Assembly (NCBI RefSeq): GCF_022807975.1
Contig: NZ_CP094358.1
Location: 3,410,001-3,474,000, forward strand
DNA: 64,000 nucleotides
From: Abyssalbus ytuae
Lineage (GTDB): Bacteria; Bacteroidota; Bacteroidia; Flavobacteriales; Flavobacteriaceae
Reading direction: 5' to 3'
A program made the translations under genes and the position numbers. Positions 15,668-24,917 of the stretch are shown piece after piece. A model generated the notes under the pieces. It was not told the origin of the DNA. It worked only from the letters and a program-made list of their open reading frames with translations, and searched no databases. Every line of letters starts with the position of its first letter. Within the stretch, counting starts at the first letter, position 1.

Positions 15668-17350
15668 TTAATCATCTGCAGCTGTTTCGCAGGTAACACC
15701 ATCATCTTTTATAATAGTAGTCCCGTTATTTTCCAAATTACATACCTCCGAAGGAATGCTGGTTAATAGGTTACGCCGTATAATTAACGTCTCTAAGTTT
15801 ATAAGCTCGCTAAGCTCCGCGGGGAGGTTAGTTAGCTGATTTTCAGATAAATCTAACTCCTCTAAGCTTGTAAGCTTGCCAATTTGAGCGGGGATATTCG
15901 TTAGTTGATTTACATTTAAATCAAAGATTTTTATACTTATAAGCTGGCCTATCTCCCCAGGGATACTTGTTAATTGGTTTTCATATAAATATAACTGCTC
16001 TAGGCTGGTAAGCTGGCCTATCTCCTCAGGGATACTTGTTAATTGGTTTTCATATAAATATAACTCCTCTAGGTTGGTAAGCTGGCCAATTTGAGCAGGG
16101 ATACTTGTTAATTGGTTTTTATATAAATGTAACTCCTCTAACCCTATAAGCTGACCTACCTCTACCGGAATGCTGGTTAGTTGATTGCCAGATAAATCCA
16201 GAATTTTTAAGCTTGTAAGCTGGCCGATCTCTGAAGGGATACTTGTCAATTTATTGGAAAATAAGTTTAATTTAATAATATTACCTTGATTATCTACTTC
16301 TTTTACCCCGTCCCACTCACTAATGTCCTCATTATCAAGGTCCCATCCAAGGGTATTACCGGGGTTGCTGTTATAAATGGCAATGAGTACTTCCCTCTGG
16401 GTGGGGGCTGTAAAATTAAATTTAAATGTATAATGTTCCTGTGTCTGGTCCTGTGCAGTCACGGTAAAGATAACTTCATTGGTAAAGTCCTGTGCGCCTG
16501 TGGGTGATACGGTGGCTTCTTCGGAGACTTCTATTAAAGGCAATAAGGAGGTTACGTCAGTGTTAAAAGGAAAGGTAGCTGTAATGGTTTTTTCTTCCTG
16601 GTTTATTTCTGCTGTTATATCTTCGTTCAAAGCTGTATTGTCTTCCTCCTTAAAAACAAAACTGAGGATTTGTTTGGCATCACTGGCATTGGGGTCTGCC
16701 TGGTTTACTATTACTTTATAGGTTGCTTTGGTACCGTTTTCGGCAGTTACCGTATAGGTAACCTCACTGGAAAAATCATGTGCCCCTGCGGGTGATACGG
16801 TGGCTTCTTCGGAGACTTCTATGGAGGGGGTCAAAGTGGTTACGTCAGTGTTAAAAGGAAAGGTAGCGGTAATGGTTTTATCTTCCTGGTTTATTTCTGC
16901 TGTTACATCTTCGTTCAAAGCTTTATTGTCTTCCTCCTTAAAAACAAAACTGAGGATTTGTTTTGCATCACTGGCATTGGGCTCTGCCTGGTTTACTATT
17001 ACTTTATAGGTTGCTTTGGTACCGTTTTCGGCAGTTACCGTATAGGTAACCTCACTGGTAAAATCCTGTGCGCCTGTGGGTGATACGGCCGCTTTTTCGG
17101 AAACTTCCACCTTGGGCAATAAGGAGGTCAGTTCAGTGCCAAAAGGTACAGTGGCGGCAATGGTTTTATCCTCCTGGTTTATTGCTGCTGTTACATCTTC
17201 GTTCAAAGCTGTATTGTCTTCCTCCTTAAAAACAAAACTGAGGATTTGTTTGGCATCGCTTTTTGGTGAAGGGTTGTCGTCGTCTTTATTGCAGGAGGCC
17301 ATGCAAATACCCCCGGCAACGAATAGTAATACATAAAAATACTTTTTCAT
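15668..17350 (-). CDS. LRR lipoprotein 2 (three DUF5018-like repeats, seven LRRs)
   Basis: A 560-residue paralogue of the gene at 13206. It has a lipoprotein signal (MASCNKDDDNPSPKSDA), three nearly identical beta-sandwich repeats (QILSFVFKEEDN...; two linked by VNQAEPNA/VNQADPNA), a cap (NTLGWDLDNEDISEWDGV) and seven LRRs of 23 residues (LTSIPxEIGQLTSLEELYLY). The last beta-sandwich repeat is of the TFPFNTDVTSLLP...QEHYTFKFNF type shared with LRR gene 3 but not with genes 1 and 4. It is probably anchored in the outer membrane; whether it is exposed on the surface cannot be told. Confidence 0.87.
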   Translation of the reverse strand: MKKYFYVLLFVAGGICMASCNKDDDNPSPKSDAKQILSFVFKEEDNTALNEDVTAAINQEDKTIAATVPFGTELTSLLPKVEVSEKAAVSPTGAQDFTSEVTYTVTAENGTKATYKVIVNQAEPNASDAKQILSFVFKEEDNKALNEDVTAEINQEDKTITATFPFNTDVTTLTPSIEVSEEATVSPAGAHDFSSEVTYTVTAENGTKATYKVIVNQADPNASDAKQILSFVFKEEDNTALNEDITAEINQEEKTITATFPFNTDVTSLLPLIEVSEEATVSPTGAQDFTNEVIFTVTAQDQTQEHYTFKFNFTAPTQREVLIAIYNSNPGNTLGWDLDNEDISEWDGVKEVDNQGNIIKLNLFSNKLTSIPSEIGQLTSLKILDLSGNQLTSIPVEVGQLIGLEELHLYKNQLTSIPAQIGQLTNLEELYLYENQLTSIPEEIGQLTSLEQLYLYENQLTSIPGEIGQLISIKIFDLNVNQLTNIPAQIGKLTSLEELDLSENQLTNLPAELSELINLETLIIRRNLLTSIPSEVCNLENNGTTIIKDDGVTCETAADD

Positions 17351-17499
17351 TGTGGTTTTTAATTTAAATGTGACATATTGTTGACTTTTCTTAATGCTTC
17401 TGAAAATGAAGGTATCTAAGAAATCGCGAAAATAGCTTTTGGTTTAAAAGGTTAAAAGAAAACAGGGCATACAAAAGGTTACAGGTTAAGAAATTTACG

Positions 17500-18680
17500 G
17501 TTTTTGATTTGAAGCCCGATGACCGGTGACGGTAGTTGGGTTGATTCGCTGAGGAGTTGATTGGAATTTGGTGCCTGGGATTTTAAAAGAGACGGATGTT
17601 ATGTTGATTTGTGTAATCGTGTAATTGTTTTTCAGATTTCTCAAGCCGCCTTACAGGCTCTTTTCGAAATGACGGCTCAAGATTGGTACTTCTAAAAAAC
17701 GGTCATTTCGATCCCATATTGGGGGAGAGATCTGTTTAAAAAGATCATCACGTCGCTATGCTCCTCATGATGACAGGGTGGGTGGCAAGTGGCGGATGAC
17801 GGATGTTATGTTAATTTGTGTAATCGTTTATTCGTTACGCTCCTCATGATGACAGGATGGTTGGGCAGATGACGGATAATTTTTATAATTAGGAAAGCAG
17901 GATTCAGAATGGGAGCCGTTCTTCCAGGGAATATAACCAAATATACTTATACACACCCCTGATTTGCCTGGCAAATCTTTCCCCTCTCAAAGAGGGGAGC
18001 CTGCTGCCTGCTTTCCACGCTTTGGCACGGTATTTCCTTCTGAAAGGTGGGGAGCGGGTATGTTGATTTGTGTAATCGTGTAATTGTTTTTCAGATTTCT
18101 CAAGCCGCCTTGCAGGCTCTTTTCGAAATGACGGCTCGAGATTGGCACTTCTAAAAAACGGTTATCGACCCCGTATTTGGGGAAAAATCTGTTTGAACAG
18201 ATCATCACGTCGCTACGCTCCTCATGATGACAGGATGGTTGGGAAGATGACGGATAATTTTTATAATTAGGAAAGCAGGATTCAGAATGGGTGCCGTTCT
18301 TCCAGGGAATATAACCAAATATACTTATACACACCCCTGATTTGCCTGGCAAATCTTTCCCCTCTCAAAGAGGGGAGCCTGCTGCCTGCTTTCCACGCTT
18401 TGGCACGGTACTTCCTTCTGAAAGGTGGGGAGCGGGTATGTTGATTTGTGTAATCGTGTAATTTTTTTTCAGATTTCTCAAGTCGCCTTGCAGGCTCTTT
18501 TCAAAATGACGGCTCAAGATTGGTACTTCTAAAAAAACGGTCATTTCGATCCCATATTGGGGGAGAGACCTGTTTAAAAAGATCATCACGTCGCTACGCT
18601 CCTCATGATGACAGGGCAGGTGGGCAGATGACGGATGATTTTTATAATTAGGAATACAGGATTCAGAATGTGTGCCGTTC
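17500..18680. repeat. interspersed repeat cluster, two full copies in direct order
   Basis: The gap 17351-18803 has no gene. The GATTTGCC-N-GGCAAATC/CCCCTCTCAAAGAGGGG pair occurs at 17961 and 18339, the AAGCCGCCTTRCAGGCTC block near 17642 and 18102 with a variant (AAGTCGCCTTGCAGG) near 18480, and the ACGTCGCTAYGCTCCTCATG block near 17749, 18206 and 18588, with a shortened one at 17837. The stretch 17880-18240 is repeated almost unchanged from 18255 on, so this looks like a tandem duplication of about 375 bp. Confidence 0.85.
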
Positions 18681-18803
18681 TTGTCTTCCCTTTTTTATTC
18701 TTTAAAAAACAAAGCCACAACTTTAAAAGTTGTGGCCATCAGTTTTATCCTTTTGCCAAGTCAGGAAATTTTGCTGAGTTGGGGTTTAAGATGCTATCCT
18801 TAT

Positions 18804-20507
18804 TTATAGTCTTGGCCTAAGCCCAGTATTGTTTTGGGATTGGCGTCTAATTGGTGTTTGTTGTGTATTTGGTTGTGGTCTTCTTGATGCTATGATTCGT
18901 TTGGTAAATTCGTTAATGTTTTTAGCTTTTTTAAGTAGGTCAGATCCAGATATGTTAAGTTTTTCATTCTCACTAAGATGCTTATGAAGCTTTGCTGCTT
19001 TAAGGATATTCTCTTTTCTATCCGTAACCTTAGTTAAAATTGTATTGAGTTTAGCCAGGTTATGTAGGTTCTGAAGTACTGTAGCATGTTTGAGAAAGGT
19101 GTTGTTATTTAAAAAATGTGTTTTATTTTTTTCAAAATAGTTATTATATGACTTATATTTTTCCTCATATGATCCAGATTGGGAAAGATTTATCTCTTCA
19201 GGAATATTGAGGCCTTTTTTTGCTTTAGTTAATTTGTTTTCTGTTTTATTAATTCTTTCTGTCAAAAACTTTTCTGTATTTTCAAGCATCTTATGAGAAA
19301 AGTGTTCTAAATTTTTATCATGCAGAAGTTCAGTTTCCAAGTCTTCTTTTATCTCAAGTTCAATCTGTGCAATTTTGAGGCTTTCTAATTCTCTTGCTGG
19401 AAATGGAATTTCTCTAGCTTTCTTTATAAGTTCTGTTAAATTTTCATCTTGTTCAGGGGTGAAAGGGCACGGCTCCTTGTACTTATACCCCATCATTTCC
19501 ATATAGAATTTTCTAGCAGTTAGTGTAAAATGGACTTTATTTATATGTTTTTGAGAATCGGGATTGAGTTTAAATTTTGGAGAAATTTTTGCTTCTCCAA
19601 GAGACGACTCATTATGATCTTCTTTTAATTTTAATTTTATTTTTTTTATTTCTTCTATTTCTTCTTTTTTTAATTCCTTTAATTGTTTTTCTACTCTTTC
19701 TTTAGTTTTTTTTTCTATTAATTCTTTAAATATTTTCTTTGTTGTTTCTTTTATTTCTTTTATTTTTTCTATTTCTTCTTCTCTTAATTTTCCTTTTATT
19801 TTTTCTTTATCTTCTTCTGTTAATTCGTTAAATCGTTTTTCTATTATTTTTTCTAAATCTTCTTTTTTAGAGAAATTTTTAAAGAGAAGATTATTTTTTA
19901 ATCCTTCTACTGAGCGTCCTGCTAATGTTAGTATTTCTTCTTTTGTTAATTCTTTAAATCGTTTTTCTATTATTTCATCTCTTGTTATTTCTATTTTTAT
20001 TTCTTCTATTTCTTCTTCTTTTAATTCTTTAAATTGTTTTTCTGCTATTTTTTCAAGGTCTTCTTCTTTTAATTCTTTAAATTGGTTTTTTACTATTTCT
20101 TCTATTAATTTTTTTTTTATTATTTCTTCTATTAATTTTTTTTCAAATTCTTCTTTTTTTGTTTCATTTGGTATCAATTTTTTTCTTGCATAAGCATATT
20201 TAATAAGATAATTGTTATAATCATCGAGTTCCTTGCCAAGCTGATTTAACTCTGCAAGTTTTTCTTTACTTACAGTTTTTAAGCGATCTCTTTCAAAAGA
20301 AACCATATCTTTAGGAAGGTTATCCAAATTAGTAGATTGTCCTCGCTTATTATACCAATTTTTTGCAATGATTTTTTTTCCTTCTTCATTGAGGTGTTCT
20401 AGCTGCAGGTGTTCTGTTTGCAGGGTTCCATCTTTGTTCACAAATTCAAGGCCTTCTTCATTGAGGTGTTCTTTTTTTAAACCGGTAGTTAAATTTAAAT
20501 CATTCAT
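18804..20507 (-). CDS. large coiled-coil protein of unknown function (three-gene cluster, third gene)
   Basis: A 567-residue cytoplasmic protein, no signal peptide or membrane helix. The N-terminus repeats a short element (KKEHLNEEGLEFVNKDGT, then LEHLNEEGKKIIAKN). About residues 120-300 are an E/K/I-rich low-complexity coiled coil built from variants of KxFKELxEEExEKI. The part after residue 310 is a more ordinary helical domain (FTLTARKFYMEMMGYKYKEPCPF). The last 30 residues are basic and Q/N/P-rich (IASRRPQPNTQQTPIRRQSQ). I do not recognise a family. The AT-rich composition differs from the core genes. It shares strand, and a similar tail, with the genes at 21245 and 21935. Confidence 0.75.
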   Translation of the reverse strand: MNDLNLTTGLKKEHLNEEGLEFVNKDGTLQTEHLQLEHLNEEGKKIIAKNWYNKRGQSTNLDNLPKDMVSFERDRLKTVSKEKLAELNQLGKELDDYNNYLIKYAYARKKLIPNETKKEEFEKKLIEEIIKKKLIEEIVKNQFKELKEEDLEKIAEKQFKELKEEEIEEIKIEITRDEIIEKRFKELTKEEILTLAGRSVEGLKNNLLFKNFSKKEDLEKIIEKRFNELTEEDKEKIKGKLREEEIEKIKEIKETTKKIFKELIEKKTKERVEKQLKELKKEEIEEIKKIKLKLKEDHNESSLGEAKISPKFKLNPDSQKHINKVHFTLTARKFYMEMMGYKYKEPCPFTPEQDENLTELIKKAREIPFPARELESLKIAQIELEIKEDLETELLHDKNLEHFSHKMLENTEKFLTERINKTENKLTKAKKGLNIPEEINLSQSGSYEEKYKSYNNYFEKNKTHFLNNNTFLKHATVLQNLHNLAKLNTILTKVTDRKENILKAAKLHKHLSENEKLNISGSDLLKKAKNINEFTKRIIASRRPQPNTQQTPIRRQSQNNTGLRPRL

Positions 20508-20689
20508 AATGTGTATTATTTATTAATTAACATAATTTTATTGAGAATTAAAGTTCATAAAAAAAAGTACAACATGTCTTTGCTATGTAATAACCGGGGT
20601 TATGCATGTAATAATTGATTTTTGATAAAATAAGGATGTAGTTGGTGTTTATTGATTAGTATAATGCAGAATTCAGAATTTTGTACTTT

Positions 20690-20945
20690 CTAATTTCGTA
20701 CTTTTTCAGATTTCTCAAGCCGCCTTACAGGCTCTTTTCGGAATGACGGCTCAAGATTGGTACTTCTAAAAACGGTTATTTTGAGCCCGTATTAGGGGGG
20801 AGATATGTTCAAAAAGATCATCACGTTGTTACGCTCCTCATATACTTATACACACCCCTGATTTGCCTGGCAAATCTTTCCCCTCTCAAAGAGGGGAGCC
20901 TGCTGCCTGCTTCCCACGCTTTGGCACGGTACTCTTGCTGGTAGA
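20690..20945. repeat. interspersed repeat copy between coiled-coil genes
   Basis: Contains the AAGCCGCCTTACAGGCTC block (20717), a shortened ACGCTCCTCAT block (20831) fused directly to TATACTTATACACACCCC, and the GATTTGCC-N-GGCAAATC hairpin at 20860 with its CCCCTCTCAAAGAGGGG partner. The stretch between the two blocks that is present in other copies has been deleted. The rest of 20508-21244 holds only the terminator at 20985. Confidence 0.8.
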
Positions 20946-20984
20946 AAGAGAGCAGCAGGTTTAATTATAAATAGAGTGTATAAA

Positions 20985-21026
20985 AAAAGCATACTCTGTA
21001 TCCGGGATTAGCGGGAGTATGCTTTT
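20985..21026 (-). terminator. terminator downstream of the 208-residue coiled-coil gene
   Basis: AAAAGCATACTC (20985-20996) pairs perfectly with GAGTATGCTTTT (21015-21026). Read on the minus strand it is followed by seven T residues. It would end transcription from 21935-21245 before the repeat element. A T-rich side on the plus strand means it could work both ways. Confidence 0.75.
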
Positions 21027-21244
21027 AAATTTTTGTCCTAAAGCGGACAAATCTACATGATTTTTCCTAAATTTTATTCATGCACACCTACTTTTTAAGT
21101 GCTTATGAATTTTCGAATTTTTCAAGGCTTTCGAAAGTTTAGAAGAAAAACCCTGTATATTGTTAATGTTTTACCCATACAGGAATACCCGGGGACAGGC
21201 CCCGCCAACCTGAAGGCTGACGGGAGTGTGCTATTAAAATATTA

Positions 21245-21871
21245 TTACCTGTTGCGTCCCCGGCCCCTGCTCATGGCGGAGCCTGATGAAAGGCGGCCAT
21301 TTGCTGGGATTTGGGTTTGGGGTTGGGCTCTTTTACTGGCAATGGCAGCACTAGTAAACCTGGCTAATGGTAAAGGTCCTGAAGTAACCACTTCTGCTGC
21401 AATTACACTATTCCGCTCGCGCCTTAGTTCCTCATTCTCCTGTCTCAGTTTCTCAATCTGATCCATCATTTCCCGTAAGGATCTTTTCTTAATATAATCT
21501 CTAGTTTCTACTAAGTAACCTGTATCTAGGTCTTTTTTTTGCTCATCCAGCCCTGTGTTTTTCCCAGGGGGAAAAGGGCTTATGACCCGGATCATCGCAT
21601 TTATTGTTAATAATCTATTAAGTATACCATCAACGTCGTCTATACCTGTAAGGGGTTTATCATCTTTTACCTCTTCAACTAATTTTTCCAGGCGTTTCAT
21701 TTTTTTGTTGTCTTCTAATGCTTCCTTTCTTTTTTCAAGATATGCCTCCCTTATTCTGAGTCTTATGGTTTCATCGCTGCATTCAAAAATTGTTTTATAA
21801 CAGCAGTAGCAATGTACTGCTGCACGAAAATAGTCATCTTCATCCATTTTAGTATCCCAATATTCCCACAT
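21245..21871 (-). CDS. hypothetical protein with Cys-rich N-terminus and coiled coil (three-gene cluster, second gene)
   Basis: A 208-residue protein. Near the N-terminus a cysteine-rich stretch (HCYCCYKTIFEC, about residues 20-31) could bind metal. Two charged helical segments follow (RLRIREAYLEKRKEALEDNK; REMMDQIEKLRQENEELRRE, the latter a clear leucine-zipper-like coiled coil). The tail is basic and low in complexity (IASKRAQPQTQIPANGRL...RGRGRNR), similar to the tail of the 18804 gene. No signal peptide. A 63-bp gap separates it from the gene at 21935. No known family recognised. Confidence 0.68.
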   Translation of the reverse strand: MWEYWDTKMDEDDYFRAAVHCYCCYKTIFECSDETIRLRIREAYLEKRKEALEDNKKMKRLEKLVEEVKDDKPLTGIDDVDGILNRLLTINAMIRVISPFPPGKNTGLDEQKKDLDTGYLVETRDYIKKRSLREMMDQIEKLRQENEELRRERNSVIAAEVVTSGPLPLARFTSAAIASKRAQPQTQIPANGRLSSGSAMSRGRGRNR

Positions 21872-21934
21872 AATTATATAATTTAATAGTTGAATTATTT
21901 GTTTAACAACTTTTAACTTTTATAGATGTGGTCA

Positions 21935-22558
21935 TTATGTTTTTTTAAGACGTACACTACTAATACTAATGCCTGACCTTTTGTTATTGGCTTTGTCAGG
22001 AGTGGCAGAACTATTTGCCCTTTTACGTTTCACTTGAGAATTTTTCATATCATCCAATATTTTTGGGTCTGGCATCTTCGACCCTTTATCTTCGTTGCCA
22101 AGGATGAGTTTTTCCTTTTGTCTATCAACTTCTTGATGGATTTTTTCAGGGGGAAGTTTTGAGTCTATGTATTCTATTAATGAGTTTTTTATTTCCTCTA
22201 TCAGGCTTTGAGTAAGGGAATCGTTTAACCCGAGGTCGTATTCCGCTCCTCTTTTATTATCTCTCCCCGGTAAATGTGTAGGGATATCATTTCGTTCTCC
22301 TTTTTGAGTAAGACTTTCCGTTAAACCGGGTTGGTTTTCCAGTTGTTCGCCGGCCTGATATTTTTCGGCTTTCTTTTCCAAATCGCGCTCAAACTTTTCA
22401 AGGGCTTTATTTATTTTGTCTCGAAGCTCCTTCTCTAATTGGTTGTAGGATTCCTGCTGTTGAGCCTCGTGTTGGATGTCATTCATTTTTTTTATATATC
22501 TTACTCTTGCATAATAAAGTGCAATTAATCCTACTATAAAAATTTCTATACCTAGCAT
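21935..22558 (-). CDS. membrane-anchored coiled-coil protein of unknown function (three-gene cluster, first gene)
   Basis: A 207-residue protein with one N-terminal transmembrane helix (MLGIEIFIVGLIALYYARV), a long charged helix (EKELRDKINKALEKFERDLEKKAEKY), a proline/asparagine-rich middle, a second helix (SLIEEIKNSLIEYIDSKL) and a basic serine/asparagine-rich tail (KRKRANSSATPDKANNKRSG). The helix would place the bulk in the cytoplasm. It is the first gene of the minus-strand group followed by 21245 and 18804. Not recognised; a membrane anchor for the other two coiled-coil proteins is a guess only. Confidence 0.68.
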   Translation of the reverse strand: MLGIEIFIVGLIALYYARVRYIKKMNDIQHEAQQQESYNQLEKELRDKINKALEKFERDLEKKAEKYQAGEQLENQPGLTESLTQKGERNDIPTHLPGRDNKRGAEYDLGLNDSLTQSLIEEIKNSLIEYIDSKLPPEKIHQEVDRQKEKLILGNEDKGSKMPDPKILDDMKNSQVKRKRANSSATPDKANNKRSGISISSVRLKKT

Positions 22559-22789
22559 AGTCTTAAATATATTTGTTTGTTTATTATTCAGTTAGAATGC
22601 AGCTAATTTACAGCAGACAATGTTTAACTTGTTTATGAAAAGTAATAAATGGCAGGCTTGAGGGAATAAGCGGGAAGATATGAGTAGTAACTAGTTATAT
22701 TTATTGATTTTTTATGTAGGATTTATAGATGTTTAGGGAGAGCAATTTACTAAATTGTTATTGTTAATTAGTTGATTTGTTGATGTGTG

Positions 22790-23145
22790 TAATCGTTTAT
22801 TTCGTTGATGTGTGCCTGGTGATTTGGAATTTCAGTCTTGCCGTCTTGCTTCTCTTCTTACTTCTAAAAAACGGTTATTTTGAGCCCGTATTGGGGGAGA
22901 GATATGTTCAAAAAGTTACGCTCCTCATGATGACAGGGCAGGTGGGCAGATGACGGATAATTTTTATAATTAGGAATACAGGATTCAGAATGGGTGCCGT
23001 TCTTACAGGGAATATAATCAACATATATATTTATACACACCCCTGATTTGCCTGGCAAATCTTTCCCCTCTCAAAGAGAGGTGCCTGCTGCCTGCTTCCC
23101 ATGCTGTGGCATGGTACTCCCCCCTGAAAGGTGGAGAGCGGGGAT
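22790..23145. repeat. interspersed repeat copy next to the Fic gene
   Basis: Includes the CGGTTATTTTGAGCCCGTATT block, a shortened TACGCTCCTCATGATGACAG block (22917) and GATTTGCC-N-GGCAAATC at 23045, followed by CCCCTCTCAAAGAGAGG (one change in the hairpin). The gap 22559-23170 holds no gene. Confidence 0.8.
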
Positions 23146-23170
23146 GTTGATTTGGTGACGGAAATAGTTA

Positions 23171-24274
23171 TTAACCTTTTAAAACTTCTAATAATCTAAA
23201 ATTAAGGTATAGTTTTTCTTTTCCTACCTGCTCACTTTTAAGAAAACCGTTACTTTCTAACTCTTTTAAATAATTACCTACTGTTTTTAGGTTACCTAAA
23301 CCTGCTTTTTCTAATTGGTTTCGTTTTGTATACGGTAATTTAAACAATACTTCCAATAAATCTTTTGAATATACTTTTGGTAATTTTTCATGAATTTCGG
23401 CTCCCATTGTATTCATTAATTTTTCAATTTCGGCTATTTGCTGCCTTCCTCTTAATGCTGTTTGTTCTACCATATCCAACATGTACAGAATCCAGTCTTC
23501 CCAATTTTGATCTTCTGTTACTTTACGGAGGTTGGCATAATATTGATCTTTATGTTCAATAATGTAGCTACTTAAATAAAGAGCGGGTAAATTCAATAAA
23601 TTTGTAAACTTCAGATATAGTAAAAGAATGATCCTGCCTGTACGTCCATTTCCGTCATAAAATGGGTGTATTGCTTCAAATTGATAATGGATGATTGCCA
23701 TTTTCACCAGAGGGTCAATATCATCTTTGGTGTGAATAAAATCTTCCAGGTTTTTTAATTTTTCCCTTATTACATTTTCTCCTTCCGGTGGCGTGTATAT
23801 TACTTTTTTTGTTACAGGATTTTTTAACTGTGTGCCAGGGGCATTTCTTATACCGGATTCATTTTCTTTGATTATGCGCATTATTGCCATAAAGAGGTTT
23901 GTGGTAAGTACCGGCCTTTTTTTTATTTGTTCTACTCCATACCATAAGGCATCTTTGTAATGAATTACCTCTTTAGTGGCAGGGTTGTTATTCTTTTTAT
24001 CGGCAACAGATGCTTTAAAAAGCTCGTCTTGTGTTGTAATAATATTTTCTATTGCAGAACTGGCCCGGGCTTCTTGTAAATTAATGGTATCAATAAAGAG
24101 TATGGGATTAGGTAGATTTGTTATTGCTCCTTTTAACTCTGATAGTGCCCTGCTTGCTGTAATTGTTTTTTTAAGTATGGCTGTATTCTCTATTTCCTTT
24201 GATGGAGGCAACAGAGGTAAATTGTTGTAAGGTATTTCCGGATCATACATTATTTCACTATTTAATTTACTCAT
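23171..24274 (-). CDS. Fic family protein (probable AMP transferase) with N-terminal inhibitory helix
   Basis: A 367-residue protein with a Fic_N domain, the catalytic Fic motif HPFYDGNGRTGR (residues 203-214, with H203, the D207-N209 loop and R214) and a C-terminal winged-helix-like part (LPYTKRNQLEKAGLGNLKTVGNYLKELESNGFL). The inhibitory [S/T]xxxE[G/N] motif is present before the core as SSAIEN (S72-E76-N77), which marks class II Fic proteins that hold themselves inactive. ATG at 24274 gives the usual N-terminus. It stands alone in the island without a cognate antitoxin, consistent with self-inhibition. The target is unknown. Confidence 0.9.
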   Translation of the reverse strand: MSKLNSEIMYDPEIPYNNLPLLPPSKEIENTAILKKTITASRALSELKGAITNLPNPILFIDTINLQEARASSAIENIITTQDELFKASVADKKNNNPATKEVIHYKDALWYGVEQIKKRPVLTTNLFMAIMRIIKENESGIRNAPGTQLKNPVTKKVIYTPPEGENVIREKLKNLEDFIHTKDDIDPLVKMAIIHYQFEAIHPFYDGNGRTGRIILLLYLKFTNLLNLPALYLSSYIIEHKDQYYANLRKVTEDQNWEDWILYMLDMVEQTALRGRQQIAEIEKLMNTMGAEIHEKLPKVYSKDLLEVLFKLPYTKRNQLEKAGLGNLKTVGNYLKELESNGFLKSEQVGKEKLYLNFRLLEVLKG

Positions 24275-24489
24275 TTTAACGAGGGCAAAAAATACCTTCG
24301 ATAACAATACGAGTGTAAATATAGATAAAAATTACTCTTGTTTTAATTTCAATGGTAAAAATTACCTTTGTTTAAATTGCATGGAAAAAGGGTGTTGTCG
24401 TTAATCAAAACTTTCCTTATTGAAGGAAACCAGAAATTAAATAATTTAACGTGAGCTCGATATAAATTTCAGATATGAAATCAAATTGT

Positions 24490-24725
24490 TATGTTTATTT
24501 TGTTTGCCTGCCTCATGATGACAGGACAGGTGGGCAGATGACGGATGATTTTTATAATTAGGTATACAGGATTCAGAATGTGCGCCGTTCTTCCAGGGAA
24601 TATAACCAAATATACTTATACACACCCCTGATTTGCCTGGCAAATCTTTCCCCTCTCAAAGAGGGGTGCCCGCTGCCTGCTTCCCACGCTTTGGCACGGT
24701 ACTTCCCCTTGAAAGGTGGAAAGAA
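24490..24725. repeat. interspersed repeat copy upstream of the Fic gene
   Basis: Short form with CCTCATGATGACAGG (24511), the TTTTTATAATTAGG block and GATTTGCC-N-GGCAAATC at 24640 next to CCCCTCTCAAAGAGGGG. Between 24275 and 24490, right before the Fic gene, two imperfect direct repeats with AAAAATTAC-TTGTTT share the palindrome GGTAA-AAA-TTACC, a possible operator. Confidence 0.75.
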
Positions 24726-24805
24726 TTCGAAATGTAATTTTTATACTTTGCCCTTTTACTTTGTAAATACAACTAATTTTCCATCTCCTTCCCATGAAAA
24801 TATAT

Positions 24806-24836
24806 AAAAAAAAGGGCTGTTTTAATAACAACCCTT
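24806..24836 (-). terminator. terminator of LRR lipoprotein gene 3
   Basis: Same hairpin as after gene 2: minus-strand AAGGGTTGTT with AACAGCCCTT followed by T residues. Confidence 0.8.
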
Positions 24837-24917
24837 AATTTGCTTTTAAATAAATACTAAAAGACCATATCTATGTTTAACCACCCTGAAAACACGGGGT
24901 ACAAAAAGTTACTTCTT

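Noticed and set aside
13210-17336. Plus-strand frames opposite the LRR lipoprotein genes
   Set aside because: They mirror the repeated minus-strand coding sequence and have no independent protein features.
14671-18589. Recurrent short frames reading CHHEERSDVM and MPGKSGVCISIFGYIPWKN
   Set aside because: They are translations of the interspersed DNA repeat, differ in length and ends from copy to copy, and have no start context.
21099-21461. Plus-strand 120-codon frame
   Set aside because: It overlaps the minus-strand coiled-coil gene, which has better coding character, and spans the terminator-side non-coding stretch.
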